In this document: piece by piece, positions 7,488 through 16,483 of the stretch | How the letters are laid out: each line of letters opens with the position of its first letter | Position numbering within the stretch: the stretch's first letter is position 1 | From: DATACQ01 sp036555515 | GTDB taxonomy: Bacteria > Desulfobacterota > Binatia > UBA9968 | NCBI GenBank assembly: GCA_036555515.1 | Contig: DATBLC010000344.1 | Coordinates: 30,761 to 94,760 of the forward strand | Length of the DNA: 64,000 nucleotides | Direction of reading: 5' to 3' | Program-made: the position numbers and the translations under genes | The notes under the pieces: generated by a model | What the model was told of the DNA's origin: nothing | Database searches by the model: none | What the model saw: the letters and a program-made list of their open reading frames with translations, nothing else

Positions 7488-9008
7488 CTACTCGGAAAAT
7501 TCCCCGGGAACGCCCGTCCAGGCCTTCGCCAGCCCTCTCCCGCGGGTTAGCAGAGGGAAGACTAGGAGTAGCGCGGCGGCGAGAATGAAGCCGGCCGAGA
7601 TGGGCTTTTCGATAAAGATGGTAAAGCTCCCGGCGGACAGAATCAAAGATTGACGCAGGGCCTCCTCCATCATCGGCCCGATGACCATTGCCAGGATCAA
7701 TGGCGCCGCCTCGTAGTCGAACTTCCTCAAGAGATATCCGAGGATACCGAAGGCCCACATCACCACCCCGTCTCCGACATTATTGCTGACGCTGTAGGAA
7801 CCGATAAGGCAAAACAGCAGGATGAAAGGGAAGAGGCGAGCATAGTGCACGCGGAGCAGCCGCGTCCAGATGCCGATCAGCGGGAGATTGAGAACCAGCA
7901 GCATGGCGTTGCCGATATACATGCTGACGATAGTTCCCCAAAATAGATCCGGCGCGCGCTGGACGAGCAGCGGCCCGGGCTGGAGCCCATGGATCATCAG
8001 TGCGCCCAGTAGGATGGCCATCACCGGGTTTGCTGGGATTCCCAGAGTGAGAAGCGGGATAAAAGCTCCTCCTGCCGCCGCATTATTGGCCGCTTCAGGT
8101 CCCGCCACCCCTTCAATTGCCCCATTACCAAACTTCTCAGGGTGCTTGGAGACTCTCTTCTCGGTGGCGTAGGAGGCCAACGACGCAATGATTGCGCCCG
8201 CCCCCGGTAGGATTCCGAGAAAGAAACCAAGCAGCGATCCTCTGAGGATGGGCATCGCGGAAAGCTTCCACTGCTCGCGGTTCGGGAGAAGCCCGCCGGC
8301 CGGCGCAGCATAGACGGTGCGCTCTTTAGCCAATTGTTCCAGATTGAGCAGAACCTCGGAAATCCCAAACAGCCCCATGATTACTGGCACCAAGCCCAGG
8401 CCGTCCATCAGGGTTTGAATCCCGAAGGTGAAGCGGTAACGCCCGCTGATCGAGTCTACCCCCACGCTGCCGAGGAGAACCCCCACCAGAGCCATCATCA
8501 GCGCCTTCACCATCGACCCTTGGGTAAAATAGGTAACCAGCGTGGTGCCGAGCACCATCAAAGAAAAGTACTCTGGCGGTCCAAAGCTCAAGGTAACTTT
8601 CACCAGAAGCGGCGCGAGCAACGTGAGGAGGATTATGCTTAGTGTGCCGGCGATAAAAGAGCCGAAGGCGGCAATGCCCAGCGCGGGACCCGCTCGTCCC
8701 TGGCGCGCCATGGCATGGCCGTCTAGACAGGTGACGACCGACGCTGCTTCGCCGGGAATATTGACGAGGATGGAAGTTGTCGAGCCACCGTACATGGCGC
8801 CATAATAGATCCCTGCCAGCATGATGATGGAGGACACGGGCGAGAGCGCGAAGGTGGACGGTAGCAGGAGGGCGATGGCCGCGGCAGGTCCCAGGCCGGG
8901 AAGTACGCCTACCAGCGTGCCGATAAAGACGCCAATGAAACAATAGAGGAGATTTATGGGGTGGATCGCAACCTGAAACCCGTTGAGAACACCCTGAATG
9001 ATCTCCAT
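7488..9008 (-). CDS. tctA: Tripartite tricarboxylate transporter large membrane subunit
   Basis: Large permease of the TTT (TctABC) family, driving uptake of carboxylates such as citrate-like acids by ion symport. 506 residues with about eleven or twelve hydrophobic segments. The family signature GVLPGLGPAAAIALLLP lies near residues 34-50 and a second related motif GILPGAGAIIASLASY near the middle, reflecting the internal duplication of the family. Its start lies 3 nt after tctB stops, so the two are translationally linked. The three genes run tctC, tctB, tctA on the minus strand. The substrate cannot be read from the sequence. Confidence 0.93.
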   Translation of the reverse strand: MEIIQGVLNGFQVAIHPINLLYCFIGVFIGTLVGVLPGLGPAAAIALLLPSTFALSPVSSIIMLAGIYYGAMYGGSTTSILVNIPGEAASVVTCLDGHAMARQGRAGPALGIAAFGSFIAGTLSIILLTLLAPLLVKVTLSFGPPEYFSLMVLGTTLVTYFTQGSMVKALMMALVGVLLGSVGVDSISGRYRFTFGIQTLMDGLGLVPVIMGLFGISEVLLNLEQLAKERTVYAAPAGGLLPNREQWKLSAMPILRGSLLGFFLGILPGAGAIIASLASYATEKRVSKHPEKFGNGAIEGVAGPEAANNAAAGGAFIPLLTLGIPANPVMAILLGALMIHGLQPGPLLVQRAPDLFWGTIVSMYIGNAMLLVLNLPLIGIWTRLLRVHYARLFPFILLFCLIGSYSVSNNVGDGVVMWAFGILGYLLRKFDYEAAPLILAMVIGPMMEEALRQSLILSAGSFTIFIEKPISAGFILAAALLLVFPLLTRGRGLAKAWTGVPGEFSE

Positions 9009-9011
9009 AAA

Positions 9012-9452
9012 TCATAGTCCGAAAAGACCGCGCGGAAGCTGCACCTTCAGCCATAGCCGGAAGAGCGCATAGGCAAACGTCGTGGCGACCGCAGCCCACG
9101 CACAGCACTGGATCCAGCCAGTTATTCCGACGCGAAAAAGCAACAGAAGAAAGAAGAACGTGACGAGCAAAAAGCCGACCGTTTCCAGGAGCAGGAGATA
9201 GGACAGTAGCGCGGCGAGAACCACCAGAAGTGCGGCCCATGGAATCGCGCCGGACCCGAACTGGTGGCGGGACTTGAGCGAGCGCACAAGCAGTAACAAA
9301 GAGAGCATTCCGAGGAGCAGTCCGCCCCAGAACGGGAAGAAGCCTGGTCCCGGCGCGCGAAGAGTGCCGAGTCTTAGATTGGTGAAGCCCTCGAGGCAAA
9401 TAAGCACAGCGATGGCGAGCCAGAAAAGACTGCTGGTCAAATCTCTCGACAT
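9012..9452 (-). CDS. tctB: Tripartite tricarboxylate transporter small membrane subunit
   Basis: 146-residue small permease with four hydrophobic segments: LFWLAIAVLICLEG, the segment around FFPFWGGLLLGMLSLLLLV, AALLVVLAALLSYLLLL and the C-terminal helix ATTFAYALFRLWLKVQLPRG. The G-PGFFPFW-G motif near residues 35-45 is typical of TctB. It sits 6 nt after tctC and 3 nt before tctA, fixing it as the middle subunit of the transporter operon. Confidence 0.9.
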   Translation of the reverse strand: MSRDLTSSLFWLAIAVLICLEGFTNLRLGTLRAPGPGFFPFWGGLLLGMLSLLLLVRSLKSRHQFGSGAIPWAALLVVLAALLSYLLLLETVGFLLVTFFFLLLLFRVGITGWIQCCAWAAVATTFAYALFRLWLKVQLPRGLFGL

Positions 9453-9458
9453 AGAGAT

Positions 9459-10424
9459 TTACTTGATCAGTCCGGCCTTCTTGGCGATCTCTTCCACGGT
9501 GCGATGCTCTTCGCGTATTTCAGCGAAGAGTTTGTCAGGAGGCAGATAGTCTTGGACTATGCCCAACGCGGCGAGCTTCGCGCCGATCACTGGATTCTTC
9601 ACCACCTTTTCAATGGCGGGAATCAGTGCCTTTGTTACCTCGCCCGGTACTCCAGCCGGGGCGAAAAAGGCCAACCAGACTCCGAGAAGATTTTGCCGGT
9701 GACCGAGTTGGGTCAGGGTTGGGATGTCGGCAAACTCAGGGAACTTGCTCGATATGACGATTCCCCGCATCGTTCCCCCTTTAAGGTGGCTGCTCAATGC
9801 GCCCAGCGCTAGCACGACGCCCTCCACGTGGCCGCCGAGCAGCGCGGTTATGCCCGGCGCGGCGCCCTTGAACGGCACCATGATGAGGCCCGCTCCGGTG
9901 AGCGAATTGATGATCTCGACGGTAAAATGGCCGACAGATCCCGCCCCTGCGGTGGCCAGCCGCACTTTGCCTGGATTCTTTTTTGCAAACTCCACTATTT
10001 CGTTGAAACTCTTGTACGGAGCGTCCTGCCGCACCGCAAGGAGTATGGGCGTCCGCGTGGCCAATCCCAGCGGCGTGAGATCCTTGAACGGATCGTAGGG
10101 AACGGACTCGGGGGTGAGAACGCGGTTGTAGCTCAGCGCGGCATTGTTAGTGATGAGGAGCGTGTAGCCGTCTTTCTTCGCTTTGACCACGCTGTCGGTT
10201 CCCAGCGTTCCCCCGGCTCCGGGTTTGTTCGCGACCACGATCGGGACCTTGAGCAACTTCGATAGCTCGTCGGCCATGGTGCGCCCCGCGACGTCGCTTG
10301 CGTCTCCCGGCGCAAGAGGAATCACGAGAGTGATGGCGTTGCTGGGATAACTCTGGGCACAAAGATGGGTAGTGCTTGGGAAAAACAACGCCATGGACAG
10401 CAGACCCGAGATACGACGCATCAT
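9459..10424 (-). CDS. tctC: Tripartite tricarboxylate transporter periplasmic substrate-binding protein (Bug/TctC)
   Basis: Extracytoplasmic solute receptor that delivers a carboxylate to TctAB. The start MMRRISGLLSMALFF is supported by AGGAGGGG about 6 nt upstream; the longer frame from 10460 would put a charged stretch before the signal peptide. A Sec signal ends near CAQ-SYPS. The mature part has the family marks: NAITLVIPLAPGDASDVAGR, VANKPGAGGTLG, DGYTLLITNNA, GAAPGITALLGGHVEG and a C-terminal LPPDKLFAEI. Asp of PGDASD is the usual ligand-contact region. First gene of the tctCBA unit. Confidence 0.93.
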   Translation of the reverse strand: MMRRISGLLSMALFFPSTTHLCAQSYPSNAITLVIPLAPGDASDVAGRTMADELSKLLKVPIVVANKPGAGGTLGTDSVVKAKKDGYTLLITNNAALSYNRVLTPESVPYDPFKDLTPLGLATRTPILLAVRQDAPYKSFNEIVEFAKKNPGKVRLATAGAGSVGHFTVEIINSLTGAGLIMVPFKGAAPGITALLGGHVEGVVLALGALSSHLKGGTMRGIVISSKFPEFADIPTLTQLGHRQNLLGVWLAFFAPAGVPGEVTKALIPAIEKVVKNPVIGAKLAALGIVQDYLPPDKLFAEIREEHRTVEEIAKKAGLIK

Positions 10425-10526
10425 GTCGCCCCTCCTGATGTGAAGTTTCTGCCGAATCAAGTGGGCGCATGCTAGTGGACACTCCCATCGGGTGTCAAGC
10501 GTAATGGCACGTGTGAATAAACCGGG

Positions 10527-12995
10527 CTAGCGTCTGAACAAACCCTCCAAACCTCTGCGAATCAGGTCTTCGGCCGGGGCTCGTTTTTTTTTCTTGTCAT
10601 CGGCGGGCGCGTCATCCTTCGGCGCGGTGGTTTCCCTTCCGCCAAAGAAACGATTTTGCAGTTCCTCAGCCCCCTTTCGGAAAAATCCGCGTTGCACCAT
10701 CTGCCCGAGATAATTTATGTCGGGCTTGGGTTTCACGTTGGGCATTCGTCCAGATAAAACGAACGGCACCTCGAGCTGGCCTTGATCGTTCAAAAGATAC
10801 TTCGTTTCCCGCGCCGACTGGGCAAGATCGGCGGACAGCGGCCGTGAAAAATTTATCGTGGCACGAAAATCGATCTTACGATCAAAATCCGCCCAACCTT
10901 TTCCCTGTACGATGAAATCGGCGGCGGACATGCGCAGGTTTTTGACATTCGTGCGGCCGTCCGCCAGATCGAAGCTCGCTCTTAATTCCTTGAACTCCGT
11001 GTCCTTCGCGGCAAACGTTTCCGGATACTTCCTGCGCAGTGCCGGACTGATCATGTTGGTCAGTCCGGGTATACCGGTGATGCCCGTGAGCGCGCCTTCG
11101 GCGATGTTGAAATTGAGCAATGCGCCCTGCACCACCTCGGCTTCGCCTTGACCGCGCAAATTCGGTTTAATCTCGTCCCAGCTCTTACCGTTGCCCGAGA
11201 GCTTCATATCGGCGTTCATCCGTCCACGGATATCGCGCTCGGCTTTCGTATCGAGAGCGGCATAGAGTTCCTTGACATCGATGCCCTGCACTCTCGACGC
11301 CACGGCGAAACGCGGCACCGGATCTTTGAACGCGTACTCGCCCTCTAATTGCACGGAGCCGCTCAAGGCATTGACCCGAAGGCTCTGGACGTTGGCGACT
11401 TTGTCCGCCAAGGAAAGCGTCGCATCGAGACCCTTGTATGCGACATTGTAGAGCGTTCCATCCGCCGAGCTGAGTTTTCCTCGATACACCATGTTGTCGC
11501 CGGCCATGATGAACTGCCCCTCGCTGCGCAAGTTTCGGATGACGTCCGCTTTGCGTTCCTCGGCGAGAGACGATTTGTAATCCGCCGGGTAAAGCTCCGC
11601 GGTAGACATCTTGTAAGACAGGGTCAACGGCGAGAATTTCTCTACCGCCGCCGCGAGGCGAATCCTGGACTTTCCCAGGCTCAAGCTCATATCGCTGATG
11701 TCGGCCCTCTGGCCTGTGAATTGAATGCTTGTGTCGAGGTTCTCGATCGGTCTGGGAAACTCGGGAGGTTTGGCGCTGGCATTTTTCAACCTCAGCGTGC
11801 CCTGAAGTTGTGGCGCGGCGCCTTTGCCGACTTTTCCGCCCACCTTCATTCGCACTTCCATCGTGCCCGCTAGCTGGTAGCTCGCGACGGCGGGAATAAT
11901 TTTGTCCCAGCCTTCTAAAGAAGCGGGCTTGGAATCGACGGAGAGGTTGAGTGCCGGGCTGTCGCCTAGCCGAACGTCTCCCGCACTTGCCAGCTCCAAG
12001 GTGTGGAGCTTGAGAAGACCTTTGCGAATGTTCACCCGGCCCCCGGCGTAGCGCGCATCGGCGCTCAACGTCAAAGGAATACCTGGTGCCTTTTGAAAGG
12101 TCTTCCCGTAACGCAGAGCGCCCTCGGTGCCAACGATCTCGCCGTTTACCGCGAGGTCCTGGAGCGTTCCCTTAAATCTAAGACCCTTGACGCGAAACAC
12201 GCCCGCGAGATCCAACTCCTTGGGCAGAGCGTTTAACAACCTCGGCGCCGCCGCTTTCAATCGCGTCATATCGAGCGGATCGAAGTGGATTTCACCGTCC
12301 AACGGTAAGCGGCTGAAGTCACCGTCGGAGCTGAGAGGGCCTACCTTGCTCGTCAGTTCAAGGTTTTGCTTGTCGGCGAAAACCGCGCCGGCAAGCTTAA
12401 CGGAAAAGGGCTTCGCGAAATCGAAATCTTCTACCTTGAGGTCGATTTGCCGTAGCCGCAAGTCTGTCGCTTCTTTGCGGTCGATAAAGTGTATGTCGCC
12501 GCCGGAGATATCGACCAACGAAACGAGGAATGCGGGCGGACTTTTTTCTTTCGGCTCGGGCGATTTCTTTTCCCTTTCGGTCGCCTTTTTCTTTTGCTTG
12601 TCGTTGTTCCCGACGCTGGAAAAATTGAAATTACCCTGCGCGTTACGAATGACGCGGATTACCGGATCGTGGAGGATCACTCGTTTGATCCGCGCCTCCT
12701 TTTTCAACAAAGGCCAGAATTTGAGGTTGACCTGAAGATCCTTCGCGCGCACGAAGTCGCCGGAGGCGTAATCCGGATCGTCCGCCATGGCGAAGTTTGT
12801 GAGTCGCACGCCGATGCCGCCGATTAGCGTCGCCTCCACCTCGTTCACTGATATCTTTCGCCCGAGGGCCTGTTCGGCTTGACGGAGAAGATAATCTTTG
12901 TTGCGCGCAATCAGAGAATTGACACTGAGCAAGCCCACGATCGCAAGGGCAACAAGAGAAAATAATACGACGCCGGCTATGATCCACTTCCGCAT
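10527..12995 (-). CDS. AsmA-family protein, inner-membrane anchored periplasmic protein
   Basis: 822 residues. One N-terminal membrane anchor (WIIAGVVLFSLVALAIVGLLSV) is followed by the DUF748/AsmA start GRKISVNEVEATLIGGIGVRLTNFAMADD. A charged low-complexity linker (KQKKKATEREKKSPEPKEKS) lies at ~133-152. Long beta-rich repeats follow, then the AsmA C-terminal region with FNIAEGALTGITGI and GKGWADFDRKIDFRATI. The end is basic and disordered. AsmA-like proteins are thought to form bridges for phospholipid transport to the outer membrane, so a diderm envelope is implied. It is monocistronic, 102 bp beyond tctC and on the same strand. Confidence 0.85.
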   Translation of the reverse strand: MRKWIIAGVVLFSLVALAIVGLLSVNSLIARNKDYLLRQAEQALGRKISVNEVEATLIGGIGVRLTNFAMADDPDYASGDFVRAKDLQVNLKFWPLLKKEARIKRVILHDPVIRVIRNAQGNFNFSSVGNNDKQKKKATEREKKSPEPKEKSPPAFLVSLVDISGGDIHFIDRKEATDLRLRQIDLKVEDFDFAKPFSVKLAGAVFADKQNLELTSKVGPLSSDGDFSRLPLDGEIHFDPLDMTRLKAAAPRLLNALPKELDLAGVFRVKGLRFKGTLQDLAVNGEIVGTEGALRYGKTFQKAPGIPLTLSADARYAGGRVNIRKGLLKLHTLELASAGDVRLGDSPALNLSVDSKPASLEGWDKIIPAVASYQLAGTMEVRMKVGGKVGKGAAPQLQGTLRLKNASAKPPEFPRPIENLDTSIQFTGQRADISDMSLSLGKSRIRLAAAVEKFSPLTLSYKMSTAELYPADYKSSLAEERKADVIRNLRSEGQFIMAGDNMVYRGKLSSADGTLYNVAYKGLDATLSLADKVANVQSLRVNALSGSVQLEGEYAFKDPVPRFAVASRVQGIDVKELYAALDTKAERDIRGRMNADMKLSGNGKSWDEIKPNLRGQGEAEVVQGALLNFNIAEGALTGITGIPGLTNMISPALRRKYPETFAAKDTEFKELRASFDLADGRTNVKNLRMSAADFIVQGKGWADFDRKIDFRATINFSRPLSADLAQSARETKYLLNDQGQLEVPFVLSGRMPNVKPKPDINYLGQMVQRGFFRKGAEELQNRFFGGRETTAPKDDAPADDKKKKRAPAEDLIRRGLEGLFRR

Positions 12996-13281
12996 GTCAG
13001 CCCTCCTCGATAAGAAACCACGCGCTGTGTTCGACCATCGCAGCGCCGCCCTAAGGCGAATGGCCAGAGACAGGCATGAAAGAGACCGTGGAAGTCGAAG
13101 TTAAACTGACTTCTTTTGCTATGAAAAGTTTAACGGCATAACCCCTCCGGTTCAACCTCCGGGTTCGTACTGTTACACTGGATCGTTGAATGTCCATAAA
13201 TATCGCAACCTTGCCGTCCAGAGTATACAAATCATGGCTTTACGGTACCGGCAAGAATTTCAGCGAAGAAGTTGGCAACTG

Positions 13282-13511
13282 TTACCGACGCACTGCCGCA
13301 TCCTGCGCGTCGTATGAACTCTTGGCCGTGGCGATCACCAGGCCGGGAACGAGAGCAGCCATAGTCGCGATCAGCCCCATGCCAGCTTTATGACATCCTT
13401 GGAGTCCTCCGTGAGATGATGTTCGGGCATAACTGCGCGGAGGAACATTCCAAGCAGCGCGCCGCCGAACACACACGCGAATACAATCAAGGCGATTTTA
13501 GTCGGGATCAT
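13282..13511 (-). pseudogene. Frameshifted, truncated DUF4239-like membrane protein remnant
   Basis: The frame starting at 13511 reads MIPTKIALIVFACVFGGALL and HHLTEDSKDVIKLAWG, then stops. The next frame continues with GLIATMAALVPGLVIATAKS and ends at a TAA after SSYDAQDAAVRR. In DUF4239 proteins these join as DVVKLGMGLIATMAALVLGLLIA. Restoring one G in CTGGCATGG would rejoin them, so a single-base deletion is the simplest cause. The rest of the ~250-residue family domain is missing downstream. It is either a true decaying gene or, for the first shift only, a sequencing error. Confidence 0.6.
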
Positions 13512-13564
13512 GAGTGAACTGTCGGCTCTGGGTATCCCGGAACCCGTAATTACGAGCCGCAAAA

Positions 13565-13777
13565 TCAGCAGGAATATCCGCCAACAAGCCGCGCCTTGTC
13601 AATCTCTACTCCCGACAAACGCTCTCCCTGCACCGGGTATCCAGATATCACCCTGCGGTGTAGCACGGTAGCGATCACAAAAATTCCCGCCCAAGAAAAC
13701 AAACTCGCCCATTGAAGAGCAACGTCAGAGCCGATCAGTGGAGACTCGGATAAGCCTTCATTACCTGGTTGCGCCAT
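13565..13777 (-). CDS. Hypothetical short protein with one membrane segment
   Basis: 70-residue frame whose ATG lies inside the last codons of the MaoC-like gene (17-nt overlap), so translational coupling is possible. It has one hydrophobic segment, LQWASLFSWAGIFVIATVLH, at about residues 22-41 and a short polar tail. I do not recognise a family. No Shine-Dalgarno sequence is evident, and it is followed by the DUF4239 remnant. It may itself be a decayed piece. Confidence 0.35.
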   Translation of the reverse strand: MAQPGNEGLSESPLIGSDVALQWASLFSWAGIFVIATVLHRRVISGYPVQGERLSGVEIDKARLVGGYSC

Positions 13778-14249
13778 GCTTCCGAACTCGCACGAAGTTC
13801 ACCATCTTCATGCTCATCACCACTTCGTGTTTTTGATTCAGGACCTCGATAAAAGTCCGCACGATGCCGCGATCGGGGCGGGATTCGGAGCGGCGGGATT
13901 CCAAAATAGTTGCGCGGACCGACAATCGATCGCCGGGACAGACGGGTTTGTCCCAGCGCAATTCATCGCCGCCCGGCGAGCCGAGGTTGGCGACCTTGGA
14001 AAGGTAATTCTCCGTATAGACGCGCATCATCAGGGCGGCGGTGTGCCAGCCGCTGGCGATCAAGCCGCCATAGATGCTCTTTTTCGCAGCTTCCTTGTCA
14101 ACGTGATAAGAGAGAGGTACGTAACGTTTGCCGAACTCAAGCACCTCTTCTTCGTCAACATCGATGGAACCAAATTCATGCACGGCTCCCGGGACGTAAT
14201 CCTCAAAGTAGCGATCCTCGGGCGGATGGGCGAAACCGGAACTGCGCAT
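13761..14249 (-). CDS. MaoC-like (hot-dog fold) dehydratase family protein
   Basis: 162-residue single hot-dog domain of the type that hydrates enoyl-CoA thioesters or reduces related acyl-CoA substrates. RYFEDYVPGAVHEFGSIDVDEEE is the usual family start. Residues ~60-75, IYGGLIASGWHTAALMM, contain the conserved Gly-x-x-Ala-Ser-Gly-x-x-Thr substrate-helix pattern with His next to it. GDELRWDKPVCPGDRLSVRATIL is the second half. MRSSGFAHPPEDRYF was taken as the start; the longer frame adds an unconserved MVIFCSKLKS. No strong ribosome site is visible. Single gene, substrate unknown. Confidence 0.85.
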   Translation of the reverse strand: MRSSGFAHPPEDRYFEDYVPGAVHEFGSIDVDEEEVLEFGKRYVPLSYHVDKEAAKKSIYGGLIASGWHTAALMMRVYTENYLSKVANLGSPGGDELRWDKPVCPGDRLSVRATILESRRSESRPDRGIVRTFIEVLNQKHEVVMSMKMVNFVRVRKHGATR

Positions 14250-14298
14250 AGACTTTAATTTACTACAGAATATCACCAAGAAGGCACGCCAAATAAGA

Positions 14299-14345
14299 CG
14301 TTCAAGAAGTTCAAAACGTCCGGATGTTCGACGGCTTGAACTGAA
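14299..14345. repeat. GTTCAAN-type repeat array
   Basis: Units GTTCAAG and GTTCAAA, then a spacer, then CGGCTTGAAC and TGAAC form an imperfect hairpin in the gap between the MaoC-like gene and thiE. It belongs to the family of 7-nt-period arrays described in the findings. Confidence 0.6.
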
Positions 14346-14387
14346 CCCGATGCAAACAGCTCATTTGCTCACTGTGGGTTAATTTTC

Positions 14388-15026
14388 TTATAGCTGTTGG
14401 CTTGCTTGTGCCAGGCGCAGTATTCCCCTCACCTTGGCGGCGATATCGTCGGCCCCCAGGATATCGCTGATGATCGCCGCCGAATGCGCGCCATTTTGCC
14501 AGACCTGGGCGAGGTTTTGTTCTTTGATGCCGCCGATCGCGACGATGGGAATTTTTACCGCCTCGCGAATCTGGCGTAGCATCTCTACCCCACGGGCGGC
14601 GTAGCCGGTTTCCTTTGTCGTCGTGCCGAACATGGGGCCGAAGCCGATATAGTCGGCGCCGCCGCTCTCGGCGTCGGTGGCTTGGTCGACACTGTGGGTC
14701 GAGATGCCGATGATTTTTCCCGCGATCAATTTCCGGGCGGCGCCGAGCGGCAGGTCTTCCTGTCCGAGATGGACGCCGTCGGCGTCGCATGCGAGTGCGA
14801 TATCGACCCGGTCATTGACGATTAGCTTGCAGCCGAGGGCGCGGGTCAGCGCACGCGCTTCCCGCGCCAGGGCGAGAAAATCTCGTGGGGCCATAATTTT
14901 CGCGCGCAGCTGCACGATGCCAGCGCCGCCCGCTAACAATTGGCGCAACACGAATAGCCCATCGCGCCCCTTGGTCTGTTCGGGATCGAGAATCGCGTAG
15001 AGCGGCGGCAAGTCGAGCGGCGGCAT
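14388..15026 (-). CDS. thiE: Thiamine-phosphate synthase
   Basis: Joins the pyrimidine diphosphate and thiazole phosphate moieties to give thiamine phosphate in the cytoplasm. 212 residues as a TIM barrel: LYAILDPEQ, GAGIVQLRAK (pyrimidine/pyrophosphate site), LIVNDRVDIALACDADGVHLGQEDLP, IIGISTHS, DYIGFGPMFGTTTKE and IVAIGGIKEQN, all in the family order. It lies 7 nt after the NtrC-like regulator stops, on the same strand, so it may be read from the kinase/regulator transcript. No TPP riboswitch is visible, as expected inside an operon. Confidence 0.93.
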   Translation of the reverse strand: MPPLDLPPLYAILDPEQTKGRDGLFVLRQLLAGGAGIVQLRAKIMAPRDFLALAREARALTRALGCKLIVNDRVDIALACDADGVHLGQEDLPLGAARKLIAGKIIGISTHSVDQATDAESGGADYIGFGPMFGTTTKETGYAARGVEMLRQIREAVKIPIVAIGGIKEQNLAQVWQNGAHSAAIISDILGADDIAAKVRGILRLAQASQQL

Positions 15027-15033
15027 GAAACGG

Positions 15034-16479
15034 TCAGCTGTTTTCTTTTCTGATCTCGATGTGCAGATCGGCGATTTTTTTTCTGAGCGTATTGCGGTTG
15101 ATGCCGAGGATCTGCGCGGCGCGGATCTGATTGCCGCGGGTTTTTTTGAGCGTCAATTCGATCAACGGACGCTCGATTCTTTCGATGACCAGTGAGTAGA
15201 GATTGTCGACATCCACGCCTTCGGTGCGGCGGAAGTAGTCTTCAAGCTTGTGCCGGATGATCTCTTCGAGGGAGAGCTGGTCCACCTCGATGGGAGCCGC
15301 GTTGGGGCGATCCTGGAGGGTGAAATCCTTGGGGAAAAGGATCGGGCCGGAGGCCAGCACCGCCGCGCGGATCAGCGTGTTCTCGAGCTCGCGCACGTTG
15401 CCCGGCCAAGAGTGATCTTCCAAGAGCCTTTGCGCGTCGAGGGAGACGCCGGAGATCTGAATACCCATCTCGCGATTGATCTTATCGATGAAGTAACCGA
15501 TCAGCAGCGGGATGTCGCCGCGCCGCTCGCGCAGCGGCGGCAGCACAATAGGAATAACTTTCAAGCGAAAATAAAGGTCCTCGCGAAAGCGTTTCTCCTT
15601 GACCGCTTTTTCCAGGTCATGGTTGGTGGCCGCCAGGATACGCACATCGGCTTTCAGCACTTCGCGTCCGCCCACGCGGCTGTACTCGTGATCCTGCAGG
15701 ACGCGCAGTAGTTTGGCCTGCAACTCCAGGGGAATGTCGCCCACTTCGTCGAAAAAAAGCGTGCCGCCCTCGGCGAGTTCGAACTTGCCTGCGCGCCGGT
15801 CAAGGGCGCCGGTAAAGGCGCCCTTTTCATGGCCGAAGAGTTCGCTCTCCAGAAGGTCGCGGGGGATGGCCGCGCAGTTGAGCGCCATGAAGGGCTGATT
15901 CCAGCGCGGCGAGTTATAGTGAATCGTCTTGGCGACGAGTTCCTTACCGGTGCCGCTTTCTCCTAAAATTAAAATCGTCGCCTGCGTGTCCGCTACTTGC
16001 CCGATGGTTTTGTAGACCTTTTGCATGGCCGCGCTGGTGCCGATGATGTTGATGCCAGGCTCGAAGCGTTTTTTGATTTCTTCTTTAAGCTCGCGGAAGT
16101 CCTGCGTCAGTTTGCGGCTTTCCATGGCGCGTTTGACCAGCACCAGTACCTCGTCGAGGTCGAAGGGCTTGGTGATGTAATCGAAGGCGCCGGTCTTCAT
16201 GGCGCCAATGGCGTTACGCATGGTGTTCTGCGCCGTCATGAGAATCATCGCGGTGTCGACGCCGGCCTCTTTGAATTCCTTGAGTAGCTCGACCCCGTCG
16301 GCGTCCGGCAGTTTGATGTCCATCAGCGAGACGTCGAAGTGAACTTCGTCGAGGCGGCGGCGCGCGGTGGCGCCGTTGGCCGCCGTCTGGACCCAATAGC
16401 CTTCGTTTTCCAGGGCCTTTTGCAGCACGAAACGGAGCGACTCTTCGTCCTCGGTCACTAGTATCTTTCCCTGGTCCAT
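15034..16479 (-). CDS. Sigma-54-dependent response regulator, NtrC type
   Basis: 481 residues. An N-terminal receiver domain (acidic pocket VTEDEE, phospho-acceptor Asp in SLMDIKLPDADG, Lys in YITKPF) is followed by an AAA+ domain with Walker A GESGTGKE, the sigma-54 contact loop GAFTGA, Walker B GGTLFFDEVGDI and R-fingers. The C-terminal Fis-like helix-turn-helix is NQIRAAQILGINRNTLRKKI. Four nt separate it from the upstream kinase. It resembles NtrC closely but the glnA or amtB genes that would prove a nitrogen role are not here, so the target genes are unknown. Confidence 0.93.
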   Translation of the reverse strand: MDQGKILVTEDEESLRFVLQKALENEGYWVQTAANGATARRRLDEVHFDVSLMDIKLPDADGVELLKEFKEAGVDTAMILMTAQNTMRNAIGAMKTGAFDYITKPFDLDEVLVLVKRAMESRKLTQDFRELKEEIKKRFEPGINIIGTSAAMQKVYKTIGQVADTQATILILGESGTGKELVAKTIHYNSPRWNQPFMALNCAAIPRDLLESELFGHEKGAFTGALDRRAGKFELAEGGTLFFDEVGDIPLELQAKLLRVLQDHEYSRVGGREVLKADVRILAATNHDLEKAVKEKRFREDLYFRLKVIPIVLPPLRERRGDIPLLIGYFIDKINREMGIQISGVSLDAQRLLEDHSWPGNVRELENTLIRAAVLASGPILFPKDFTLQDRPNAAPIEVDQLSLEEIIRHKLEDYFRRTEGVDVDNLYSLVIERIERPLIELTLKKTRGNQIRAAQILGINRNTLRKKIADLHIEIRKENS

Positions 16480-16483
16480 CGCT

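Noticed and set aside
15027..15033. TPP riboswitch for thiE, and a preQ1 riboswitch for queF
   Set aside because: Upstream spaces are 7 nt and about 130 nt; no conserved riboswitch core words were found.
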